From Anaerolineales bacterium (GTDB lineage: Bacteria > Chloroflexota > Anaerolineae > Anaerolineales > UBA4823): a stretch of 7,597 bases of DNA. The notes beneath the pieces are model-generated. The model saw only the letters and a program-made list of their open reading frames with translations, searched no databases and was not told the origin of the DNA. Of this stretch, positions 1-5,667 are shown in pieces. The position numbers were made by a program, and so were the translations under genes. Position 1 is the stretch's first letter, and each line of letters begins with the position of its first letter. The DNA lies in the NCBI GenBank assembly GCA_016932955.1, contig JAFGBV010000241.1:1-7597 (forward strand). Reading direction: 5' to 3'.

Positions 1-210
1 GACCGGGACAAGCTGGTGCAAAAGGCGATCGAGCTGATCAGGGGCTCGCGCACTACCAGCGCCTCGCTCCTGCAGCGCCGGCTGCACATCGGCTACCCGC
101 GGGCTGCGCGCCTGATGGATGAGCTGGAGGAAATGGGTATCGTGGGGCCTTCGCAGGGGGGCGGACGAGAGCGCGATGTGCTGCTGGATCAAGAAGAAGA
201 GGAATCGTAA
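1..210 (+). CDS. ftsK: FtsK/SpoIIIE DNA translocase, C-terminal fragment (gamma domain)
   Basis: This is the 3' end of a gene whose start lies outside the window. Reading frame 1 is open from the first base to a TAA stop and gives 69 residues. The run SASLLQRRLHIGYPRAARL, followed by MDELEEMGIVGP, is the signature of the FtsK gamma domain, a winged helix at the extreme C-terminus of FtsK/SpoIIIE. In the characterised family this domain reads oriented 8-bp chromosome motifs (KOPS or SRS) and directs the hexameric motor during chromosome dimer resolution or septal DNA transfer. The protein ends in a short acidic tail (DQEEEES). The motor and membrane domains are not in the window, so whether this is the membrane-bound form or a soluble homologue cannot be judged. 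The family call is secure. Confidence 0.93.
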   Translation, partial: DRDKLVQKAIELIRGSRTTSASLLQRRLHIGYPRAARLMDELEEMGIVGPSQGGGRERDVLLDQEEEES

Positions 211-240
211 GGGCAGGGGAAGGGGGATGGTTAAATTTCC

Positions 241-269
241 TTGACATTCCCCCCGCCATGCGATAGCAT
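241..269 (+). promoter_or_regulatory. Predicted sigma70-type promoter for the lipid-enzyme genes
   Basis: A perfect TTGACA (241-246) is followed, after exactly 17 nt, by TAGCAT (264-269), which matches TATAAT at 4 of 6 positions. Transcription would start near 276 and leave a leader of about 36 nt before the GTG at 312. The site lies in the 101-nt gap after ftsK. This gap has no convincing ftsK terminator hairpin, so read-through from ftsK is also possible. Confidence 0.55.
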
Positions 270-311
270 AGGTTTTCACGCAGCCATCCCCTGGAAAGGC
301 GTCTTCATTTC

Positions 312-938
312 GTGCAACGATTGACCGAACAACCACAACCCCTCACCCTTACCGACCAACTGCGCGTGCGCCTGAAAGGATGGATTGATCCATTCGGGGC
401 GTTCTTCAACCGCCTGGGCATCCACCCCAATACGATGACCATCCTCGGGCTAGCGGGGAATATTATCGGCGCCATCTTTCTATCCCAGGGTAGGATGACG
501 ATTGGCGGGCTGTTCGTGCTGGCGATGGGGCCGGTCGATGCATTGGATGGCACGATGGCGCGTTTGCGTGGCGAGCCCACTGCCTTTGGCGCTTTTGTCG
601 ATTCGGTCACGGACCGCTATTCGGAACTGGTGATCTTCGGCGGCTTGCTGTATTACTTTATGCGCCAGAGCGACTGGCTCTCGGCTATGGCAGTATTTGG
701 GGCGGCGTCGGGGTCGGTGCTGGTCTCTTACATCCGGGCGCGGGCTGCCTCCCTGGGCTATGACACCAAAATTGGCATTCTCTCGCGCTTCGAACGCTTT
801 GCCGTGCTGGTGCCCTGCCTGCTGTTCAATATTCCCCACATCGCAGTATGGATCATTGCAGTGCTGGCGAATTTCACCGCCTTGCAGCGCATCTGGGATG
901 TGCGCCGCCGCGCCCGTAAAGATATGGCTGGGCGCTAA
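312..938 (+). CDS. CDP-alcohol phosphatidyltransferase family membrane enzyme
   Basis: The 208-residue integral membrane protein carries the complete family motif D-x2-DG-x2-AR-x8-G-x3-D-x3-D at residues 76-101 (D76, D79, G80, A83, R84, G93, D97, D101). These acidic residues bind the metal ions and the CDP group. The family moves a phosphatidyl group from CDP-diacylglycerol to an alcohol such as glycerol-3-phosphate or inositol phosphate. Hydrophobic segments lie at about 42-57, 62-75, 105-117, 123-140 and 163-188. A basic segment after the motif (K153, R159, R162) resembles phosphatidylinositol-phosphate and phosphatidylglycerophosphate synthases. The acceptor alcohol cannot be decided, so no symbol is given. 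The GTG start at 312 has a GGAAAGG ribosome-binding site at 293-299, with rather long 12-nt spacing. lgt follows 20 nt downstream on the same strand, so the two membrane-lipid enzymes are probably co-transcribed. Confidence 0.92.
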   Translation: MQRLTEQPQPLTLTDQLRVRLKGWIDPFGAFFNRLGIHPNTMTILGLAGNIIGAIFLSQGRMTIGGLFVLAMGPVDALDGTMARLRGEPTAFGAFVDSVTDRYSELVIFGGLLYYFMRQSDWLSAMAVFGAASGSVLVSYIRARAASLGYDTKIGILSRFERFAVLVPCLLFNIPHIAVWIIAVLANFTALQRIWDVRRRARKDMAGR

Positions 939-958
939 CCTGGTCTGACGAGGTAGAC

Positions 959-1828
959 ATGGAAACTGGATTCTATATTGGCAAGTTGTTCATCCGTTAC
1001 TACGGCATTATCCTGATGCTTGGCGCAGTCGCTGCGGCTTTTCTCTCTGAATACCTGGCGCGCCGCCGCAAGCTGAATAGTGAGTTCGTGTGGGATGCGC
1101 TGATCTGGCTTTTGATCGGCGGGGTGATTGGGGCGCGGCTGTGGCATATCTTCACGCCGCCGCCTTCAATGCTGGTGCTTGACCCAAGCACTGGCGAGCT
1201 GGTGAACCCCTATTTTGCCGGGGGGACGATCCGCATCCTGGACATGCTCAACACCCGCCAGGGAGGGCTGGGCATCCCTGGGGCGGTGATCGGTGGGGGG
1301 CTGGCGCTGTACCTGTACACGCGGCGCAAGAAGATGAGCTTTTTGATGTGGGCGGATATAGCCGCCCCGGCTGTGGCGCTGGGGCAGGCAATTGGCCGCT
1401 GGGGAAACTTCATCAACCAGGAGCTGTACGGCGCGCCGAGCGATCTGCCCTGGGCAATCAAGATCGCGCCTGCTTACCGCCTGCCAGAGGTGGCGCAGTA
1501 TGAAACCTTCCACCCGCTTTTCCTTTATGAATCGCTGTGGAACCTGGCGAACATGGGGTTGCTGCTGTGGATGGGCAGCAAGCTGACGCACCGCCTGAAG
1601 GAGGGCGACCTGCTGCTCACTTACTGCGTTGTTTACCCGGTGGGGCGTTTCTTTTTCGAATTCCTGCGCATCGATGCGCCGCAGATCGGCAGCCTGAACA
1701 CGAACCAGACTGCGATGGCAATCGTGGCTGTGGTAGCAGCAGCGCTGTTGATCTGGCGCCACCGCAAGCCAACCCAGCCGGAAACGCCGGCGGCCGAACT
1801 GGCAGAAGACGCTCCCGAAGGGGAATAG
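959..1828 (+). CDS. lgt: Prolipoprotein diacylglyceryl transferase
   Basis: Lgt moves diacylglycerol from phosphatidylglycerol to the lipobox cysteine of prolipoproteins in the cytoplasmic membrane, the first step of lipoprotein maturation. The 289-residue protein has the Lgt signature GRWGNFINQELYG at 146-158, with R147, N150, E155 and G158 matching E. coli R143, N146, E151 and G154. Y15 in YYG matches Y26, Y226 matches Y235, and R230 and E234 match R239 and E243. About seven hydrophobic segments are spread over residues 12-30, 47-62, 106-120, 129-145, 186-206, 217-233 and 250-266. The charged tail from 267 on is probably cytoplasmic. One oddity is that the position of E. coli H103 is proline here (P107 in GGLGIPGA). 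The start is ATG with GAGG at 950-953. The gene sits 20 nt after the phosphatidyltransferase, whose family helps make the phospholipid pool Lgt uses. Confidence 0.96.
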   Translation: METGFYIGKLFIRYYGIILMLGAVAAAFLSEYLARRRKLNSEFVWDALIWLLIGGVIGARLWHIFTPPPSMLVLDPSTGELVNPYFAGGTIRILDMLNTRQGGLGIPGAVIGGGLALYLYTRRKKMSFLMWADIAAPAVALGQAIGRWGNFINQELYGAPSDLPWAIKIAPAYRLPEVAQYETFHPLFLYESLWNLANMGLLLWMGSKLTHRLKEGDLLLTYCVVYPVGRFFFEFLRIDAPQIGSLNTNQTAMAIVAVVAAALLIWRHRKPTQPETPAAELAEDAPEGE

Positions 1829-1838
1829 ACCACTGGTG

Positions 1839-1844
1839 TATAGT
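1839..1844 (+). promoter_or_regulatory. Possible -10 element before the ABC transporter genes
   Basis: TATAGT matches the -10 consensus at 5 of 6 positions and lies just after the lgt stop codon. No recognisable -35 hexamer occurs 15-19 nt upstream. If it is used, transcription would begin near 1851 and give only about 20 nt of leader before the ATG at 1871. The 42-nt gap also allows simple co-transcription from lgt, so the call is weak. Confidence 0.25.
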
Positions 1845-1851
1845 TTACTTA

Positions 1852-1866
1852 TTGGTTGCAACCCAA
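1852..1866 (+). repeat. Short palindrome at the start of the ABC transporter gene
   Basis: GGTTGCAACC (1854-1863) is a perfect 10-bp palindrome. With the flanks it becomes TTGGTTGCAACC plus CAA, which is palindromic apart from one extra C. It lies directly downstream of the possible -10 at 1839-1844 and immediately before the ATG at 1871, where an operator would sit. Function is inferred from position only. Confidence 0.3.
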
Positions 1867-1870
1867 ACGA

Positions 1871-2806
1871 ATGATCATTACCCGAGGATTAAGCAAATAT
1901 TTTGATGATTTCCTCGCCGTGGACGGTGTGGATTTACAGGTGGAGGCAGGGGAAGTGCTGGCTCTGCTGGGGCCAAACGGCGCAGGGAAAACAACCACTG
2001 TGCGCATGCTCACTTCTATTCTGCGACCTTCGAGCGGGACTGCCAGGGTGGCGGGGTACGACGTGGTGCGCGAGGCGGAACAGGTGCGCGCCTCGGTGGG
2101 GGTGCTCACCGAGCAGCACGGGCTGTATGGGCGGATGCGCGCCGAGGAATACCTGGATTTCTTCGGCAAGATCTACCGCATGACCCCGGAGGCCAGGAAG
2201 CGCCGGACGGACGAGCTGCTGGAACAGTTTGGTCTGGGCGAAGAACGCAAGCGCCGGATCGGGGAATATTCGAAAGGCATGCGCCAGAAACTAGCCCTGG
2301 CTCGCGCCTTGCTCCATGACCCGGTCGTGCTGCTGCTGGACGAGCCCACCTCTGCCATGGACCCTGAAAGCTCCCGCCTGGTGCGGGATGCAATCCATGG
2401 GCTGCGCTCTGCACAACGGTCAATCATCATCTGTACTCACAACCTGGCGGAGGCGGAGGAATTGGCCGACCAGATAGCGATCATCCGCCGCGGGCGGATC
2501 ATCGTGCGCGGCACGGTGGAAGCGCTGAAGGATGCGCTGCTGGGCTCGCCGGAGTATGAGGTGCGCCTGGGTGGGGATGGGGGGGCTTCGTGCATGCCTG
2601 AGATTGTTGCCATCACCGGCAGCGGTCCGGGTTGGATTCGCTACCGCACCGATGCGCCGGATGAAACAAATCCGCGAGTGATGCGCTACCTGGTGGAGGG
2701 TGGCATCCCGGTGGTGGAGCTGCGCCAGGTGCCGCGCAGCCTGGAGCGCATCTACTTGCAGGCCATCGCTGCCCCGGAAGAAGGGGAGGTGATCCATGCT
2801 GGATAA
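1871..2806 (+). CDS. ABC transporter ATP-binding protein (NatA/CcmA-like, ABC-2 type exporter)
   Basis: From the ATG at 1871 this is a 311-residue nucleotide-binding subunit that hydrolyses ATP to power the adjacent membrane permease. In order it has the Walker A motif GPNGAGKT (residues 34-41), a Q-loop glutamine at 82 (LTEQHGLY), the signature YSKGM (133-137, replacing LSGGQ), Walker B VVLLLDEP (152-159) with catalytic E158, a D-loop around D164, and the switch histidine H190 in CTHN. About 90 residues after the core form the C-terminal extension usual in NatA-type ATPases. I chose the ATG at 1871 because MIITRGLSKYF matches the normal family start; an in-frame TTG at 1856 would add five residues. 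Neither start has a Shine-Dalgarno sequence, so translation may be leaderless-like or depend on read-through from lgt. The stop overlaps the permease start by 11 nt, indicating translational coupling. The substrate is unknown. Confidence 0.93.
   Translation: MIITRGLSKYFDDFLAVDGVDLQVEAGEVLALLGPNGAGKTTTVRMLTSILRPSSGTARVAGYDVVREAEQVRASVGVLTEQHGLYGRMRAEEYLDFFGKIYRMTPEARKRRTDELLEQFGLGEERKRRIGEYSKGMRQKLALARALLHDPVVLLLDEPTSAMDPESSRLVRDAIHGLRSAQRSIIICTHNLAEAEELADQIAIIRRGRIIVRGTVEALKDALLGSPEYEVRLGGDGGASCMPEIVAITGSGPGWIRYRTDAPDETNPRVMRYLVEGGIPVVELRQVPRSLERIYLQAIAAPEEGEVIHAG
2783..2793 (+). promoter_or_regulatory. Strong ribosome-binding site of the permease, inside the ATPase gene
   Basis: GGGGAGGTGAT ends 2 nt before the ATG at 2796 and includes GGAGGTGAT, an almost ideal complement to the 3' end of 16S rRNA. 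The GGAGG core is 6 nt from the start codon. It lies within the last codons of the ATPase gene, and it fixes the permease start. It is much stronger than any signal before the ATPase itself. Confidence 0.8.
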
Positions 2807-4229
2807 GCTGCGCCCTGCCCTGATCGTCACCAGCCGCGAAATAAAGGATCAACTGCGCGATTGGCGGATCATCTTCCCGGTGGTGGTGCTCACCATTTTC
2901 TTCCCCGGGCTGATGAATTATACAGCCGGCCGGGTGGTCAACTTTGTGGAGCAGTACGGCGCCAACCTGATTGCCGAGCGTTTCATCCCTTTCTTGCTGA
3001 TGATTGTGGGCTTCTTCCCCATCACGGTGTCGCTGGTTATCGCGCTGGAGAGCTTCTCTGGCGAGACAGAGCGGCGCAGTATTGAACCCTTGCTGAGCAG
3101 CCCGCTAAGCGATTGGCAGCTTTACCTGGGGAAACTGCTCGCCTCGCTGATCGGCCCGCTGGCGGCATCTTATTTGGGCATTGCGGTGTACTTGCAGGGC
3201 ATGTACCGCAACGCGTTGTGGCGGCCGGAGTTGTCTTTCTTGCTGCTTATTGTCTGCCTAACGGCGGTGCAGGCGCTGGTGATGGTCAGCGGGGCGGTGG
3301 TTGTTTCGACGCAAACGACCTCGGTGCGAGCGGCCAACTTGCTCTCGTCGTTCATCATTGTCCCGATGGCTTTGCTGCTGCAAGGTGAGAGCGTGGTGAT
3401 GCTCTACGCGGATTATGATGTGTTGTGGTGGGCGGTGATCGGACAGGCGGTGTTGGCGAGCCTGCTGATCCGAATGGGGATTGCGCACTTCAACCGCGAG
3501 GAGCTGCTGGGCCGCGAGCTCGACACGCTCAACTTCCGCTGGATGTGGCGGGTGTTCTGGCGCGCTTTCCTGGGGCAGGCGCGCACGATCGGGGAATGGT
3601 TCAGCAAAGAGCTGCCCCAAACACTGCGCCGCCTGCGTATGCCGATGGGCCTGATGACGCTGATGATCGTGGCGGGGATGCTGATCGGCATCATCGGCGT
3701 CAAAAGCATGCAGATCGATCCCGATGTGCTCAATCTGGATGAATTGGAAAAGCTCAACACGCAATTTTTGGAAAACTTTCGCCAGCTTGGCTTTTTCACG
3801 GTTGGCGGGGTGGTGGCTATCTGGCTGCACAACCTGCGGGCGGTGGCAATCGCCTCCGTTGCGGGGGTGTTCACCTTTGGCGTGCTGGGGGTTTTATTTC
3901 TGGTGCTACCGCTGAGCCTGATCAGCTTCCTGGCGGGTGCGGCCTCGCTGGGGGGCATCAACCCCCTCACCTTCATGGTTGCCTTCACCATGCCACATGG
4001 GATTTTTGAAATCCCTGCCATGATCCTGAGCGGTGCAGCCATCCTGCAGATCGGGGCGACGATGCTGACCCCGGCGAAAGGGCAGACGATCGGCGAGGCC
4101 TTCTTGAGGGCACTTGCCGATTGGTTCCGCGTCGCTTTAGCGTTGATTGCACCGCTTTTCCTGGCGGCTTCTTTCCTGGAGGTTTTCCTCTCGCCCCAAG
4201 TGGCTGTCATGCTCTTGGGAGGCAGTTAA
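2796..4229 (+). CDS. ABC-2 type permease fused to a SpoIIM-like (DUF95) membrane domain
   Basis: This 477-residue membrane protein has two parts. Residues 1 to about 235 form an ABC-2/NatB-like permease: a cytoplasmic N-terminus (TSREIKDQLRDWR) leads to a first membrane segment at about 25-40, then segments near 64-84, 117-135, 147-170, 180-196 and 208-226. The typical cytoplasmic ABC-2 stretch ESFSGETERRSIEPLLSSPLS lies at 85-105. A charged linker (about 230-282) follows. Residues 283 to the end resemble the SpoIIM family: LHNLRAVAIASVAGV (344-358), a long hydrophobic block, then TMPHGIFEIPAMILSGAA (398-415) with P400, H401, G402 and E405, and a final LEVFLSP (461-467). SpoIIM takes part in engulfment in endospore formers, but members of the family occur widely in bacteria that do not sporulate. 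The ATPase directly upstream overlaps by 11 nt, so the two should form one exporter. Its cargo is unknown. Confidence 0.88.
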   Translation: MLDKLRPALIVTSREIKDQLRDWRIIFPVVVLTIFFPGLMNYTAGRVVNFVEQYGANLIAERFIPFLLMIVGFFPITVSLVIALESFSGETERRSIEPLLSSPLSDWQLYLGKLLASLIGPLAASYLGIAVYLQGMYRNALWRPELSFLLLIVCLTAVQALVMVSGAVVVSTQTTSVRAANLLSSFIIVPMALLLQGESVVMLYADYDVLWWAVIGQAVLASLLIRMGIAHFNREELLGRELDTLNFRWMWRVFWRAFLGQARTIGEWFSKELPQTLRRLRMPMGLMTLMIVAGMLIGIIGVKSMQIDPDVLNLDELEKLNTQFLENFRQLGFFTVGGVVAIWLHNLRAVAIASVAGVFTFGVLGVLFLVLPLSLISFLAGAASLGGINPLTFMVAFTMPHGIFEIPAMILSGAAILQIGATMLTPAKGQTIGEAFLRALADWFRVALALIAPLFLAASFLEVFLSPQVAVMLLGGS

Positions 4230-4244
4230 TTTCTATGATCTGGT

Positions 4245-4249
4245 GAGGA
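4245..4249 (+). promoter_or_regulatory. Ribosome-binding site fixing the start of the metallo-hydrolase
   Basis: GAGGA lies 5 nt before the ATG at 4255. The frame is open further upstream, back into the permease gene, but this site plus the typical MPKLIILGTASA beginning show that translation starts at 4255. The gap to the permease stop is 25 nt, so co-transcription is likely. Confidence 0.65.
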
Positions 4250-4254
4250 AATTT

Positions 4255-5010
4255 ATGCCGAAACTGATCATCCTGGGCACAGCGAGTGCTATTTCTGATG
4301 AGGGTCACGAAAACACCCATATGGTGCTGGTGGGTGAGAAAGACACCGTGTTGATCGACTGTGTGAGCAACCCGATGGTGCGCCTGCGCCAGGCGCGGGT
4401 GGATTTCAACGACATTTCGCATATGATCCTGACGCACTTCCACCCCGACCATGTTTCGGGGGTACCTCTGTTGCTGATGGATATGTGGCTGATGGGCTTT
4501 CGCAAGAACCTGAACATCTACGGGTTGCATCACACGCTGGACCGGGTTGAGGGGGTGATGGGCTATTACGATTGGGCGCACTGGCCGGATTTCTTCCCGG
4601 TGGCATTTCACCGCCTGCCGCACCGCGAAAAGACGCCGGTGCTGGAGACCGAAGAGTTCCGCATCTTCGCTTCGCCGGTGCGGCACCTGATCCCCACAAT
4701 CGGGCTGCGGATCGAATCCCTGCGCAGCGGCAAGGTGATCGCCTATTCGTGCGATACGGAACCTTGCCCGGCTGTGATCGACATGGCAGCGGGGGCAGAT
4801 GTGCTGATCCACGAGGCCGGCGGGGCCTCGCCGGGGCACACCTCTGCTGGGCAAGCGGGAGGAATCGCGCGGGAGGCGGAGGCGAAATCGCTATACCTGA
4901 TCCATTACTCACCCACGGCTTCGAACCTGGCGCAGATGGTGGAGCAAGCGGCGCAGATCTTCCAGGGACCGGTCGCCCTGGCGCAGGATTTGATGGAATT
5001 GGAGTTCTAG
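4255..5010 (+). CDS. MBL-fold metallo-hydrolase, RNase Z/arylsulfatase-like
   Basis: This 251-residue cytoplasmic enzyme has the zinc-site residues of the metallo-beta-lactamase fold in the RNase Z-like arrangement. HFHPDH at 61-66 supplies H61, H63, D65 and H66; H144 lies in VRHLIPTIGLRIE; D167 is in SCDTEP; and H217 is in LIHYSP. Two more RNase Z-type marks are LIHEA (184-188) and GHTSAGQAG (194-202), which correspond to the HEA and HT-AG motifs of tRNA 3' processing enzymes and their relatives. The protein is shorter than E. coli RNase Z (about 305 residues), and I do not see the glycine/proline-rich exosite arm that grips tRNA. A related hydrolase of small molecules, such as an arylsulfatase-like enzyme, is therefore as likely as a tRNase. 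It follows the ABC exporter genes by 25 nt and may belong to the same transcript, but a functional link is speculative. Confidence 0.88.
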   Translation: MPKLIILGTASAISDEGHENTHMVLVGEKDTVLIDCVSNPMVRLRQARVDFNDISHMILTHFHPDHVSGVPLLLMDMWLMGFRKNLNIYGLHHTLDRVEGVMGYYDWAHWPDFFPVAFHRLPHREKTPVLETEEFRIFASPVRHLIPTIGLRIESLRSGKVIAYSCDTEPCPAVIDMAAGADVLIHEAGGASPGHTSAGQAGGIAREAEAKSLYLIHYSPTASNLAQMVEQAAQIFQGPVALAQDLMELEF

Positions 5011-5016
5011 GGGGGG

Positions 5017-5520
5017 TTACCAGCCGTCGACAAACGGTACCCATTCCAGGTTATCTTTGAGATGCCGCCCGAAGATGTAGGCGGCGGAAGCTGGCGGCTC
5101 GGCGGGTTGGCGGAGGAGGCGCATCTGAGCCTGCTCCAGGCTGCGTCCGCCTTTGCGGTGGTTGCAGGAGGGGCAGGCGGCGACCAGGTTTTCCCAGGAA
5201 TGCCCGCCGCCATGCGAGCGGGGCACGATATGGTCAACGGTGAGCGTGAGGGTACGCTTGCCGCAGTATTGGCAGACATACTCGTCGCGTCGCAGCACCT
5301 CGCGCTTGGTGAGCTTGACGCGCGGGCGGGGGCGGCGCACCATCTTCTCCAAGCGGATGACCGAGGGGCGGGGAAAAGATTGGGAAACGGTTTTGATCTC
5401 CCCGCGGCCGTTGAGGATCAGGGTTGCCCGGCCAGCCAGCATCAGGGCGATGGCACGGCGCGTTTCGCAGATGTTGATTGGCTCAAAATTGGCATTGAGC
5501 ACTAATACCGGCGCCTGCAA
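5017..5520 (-). CDS. HNH endonuclease domain protein
   Basis: This 167-residue protein is encoded on the minus strand. The first 60 residues (VLVLNANFEPINICETRRAIALMLAGRA and on) form the conserved N-terminal part of a widespread small HNH family. Residues about 70-124 form the HNH nuclease domain: the zinc pair C83/C86 (CQYC), D96-H97 in TVDHIVPRSHGG with the catalytic histidine H97, N111 in WENLV, and the second zinc pair C116/C119 in CPSCNHRKG. The last 40 residues hold SAAYIFGRHLKDNLEWVPFVDGW. The family is expected to cut DNA with a beta-beta-alpha metal fold, but I know of no established role for this branch. The start is TTG at 5520, supported by a strong ribosome-binding site. It is a lone gene with its own promoter, divergent from tyrS. 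I see no toxin, methylase or mobile element beside it. Confidence 0.9.
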   Translation of the reverse strand: MQAPVLVLNANFEPINICETRRAIALMLAGRATLILNGRGEIKTVSQSFPRPSVIRLEKMVRRPRPRVKLTKREVLRRDEYVCQYCGKRTLTLTVDHIVPRSHGGGHSWENLVAACPSCNHRKGGRSLEQAQMRLLRQPAEPPASAAYIFGRHLKDNLEWVPFVDGW

Positions 5521-5525
5521 GGTTG

Positions 5526-5531
5526 CCTCCT
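5526..5531 (-). promoter_or_regulatory. Ribosome-binding site deciding the TTG start of the HNH gene
   Basis: On the minus strand AGGAGG lies 5 nt before the TTG at 5520. The strength and ideal spacing argue that the rare TTG is the real start, consistent with MQAPVLVLNA matching the usual family beginning. Confidence 0.75.
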
Positions 5532-5545
5532 GGATAACAGGGGAA

Positions 5546-5573
5546 ATTATAGCACGCCTTTACCACCCGCCAA
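5546..5573 (-). promoter_or_regulatory. Predicted promoter of the HNH gene
   Basis: Reading leftward, TTGGCG (5573-5568, 4 of 6 matches to TTGACA) is followed after 16 nt by a perfect TATAAT (5551-5546). Transcription would start near 5539, leaving about 19 nt before the TTG start, which fits the ribosome-binding site at 5531-5526. Confidence 0.55.
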
Positions 5574-5579
5574 GACCCC

Positions 5580-5591
5580 AAAATCGATTTT
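5580..5591 (+). promoter_or_regulatory. 12-bp palindrome between the divergent HNH and tyrS promoters
   Basis: AAAATCGATTTT is a perfect 12-bp palindrome, AT-rich in a GC-rich neighbourhood. It lies between the two divergent -10 boxes. It covers the place where a tyrS -35 box would be (17 nt upstream of the -10 at 5602) and begins 7 nt from the HNH -35 box. This is the classic position for a dimeric regulator controlling one or both promoters. No regulator is identified. Confidence 0.4.
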
Positions 5592-5598
5592 CTGCTTG

Positions 5599-5607
5599 TG
5601 GTATAAT
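5599..5607 (+). promoter_or_regulatory. tyrS: Extended -10 promoter of tyrS
   Basis: TGGTATAAT is a perfect extended -10 element (TGn plus TATAAT). No -35 hexamer is recognisable; the expected place is taken by the palindrome at 5580-5591. Transcription would begin near 5614 and give a leader of roughly 160 nt before the ATG at 5773, unusually long for this window. Confidence 0.5.
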
Positions 5608-5667
5608 CTGCGCATGCTGAGGTCGCCTGTACCCCCATCCTACGCTTATTATCCACGCAAGTGACCC

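Noticed and set aside
211..311. Terminator for ftsK in the gap before the phosphatidyltransferase
   Set aside because: The gap has G-rich and T-rich stretches but no stem-loop followed by a T run.
1166..1861. A 231-codon minus-strand frame opposite lgt
   Set aside because: Composition is His/Gln/Arg-rich with no motif, while lgt on the plus strand has all of its signature residues.
1856..1870. TTG start for the ABC ATPase
   Set aside because: It has no Shine-Dalgarno sequence and adds only MQPKR before the family-typical MIITRGLSKYF. It is not excluded, but the ATG at 1871 is the simpler choice.
3413..4210. A 265-codon minus-strand frame opposite the permease
   Set aside because: It is a shadow of the permease frame: Arg/Ser/Pro-rich, no domain, and opposite to strongly conserved membrane protein sequence.
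4147..4254. Upstream extension of the metallo-hydrolase into the permease gene
   Set aside because: The added 36 residues are a shadow of the permease sequence. A ribosome-binding site at 4245-4249 and the family-typical MPKLIILGTA point to the ATG at 4255.
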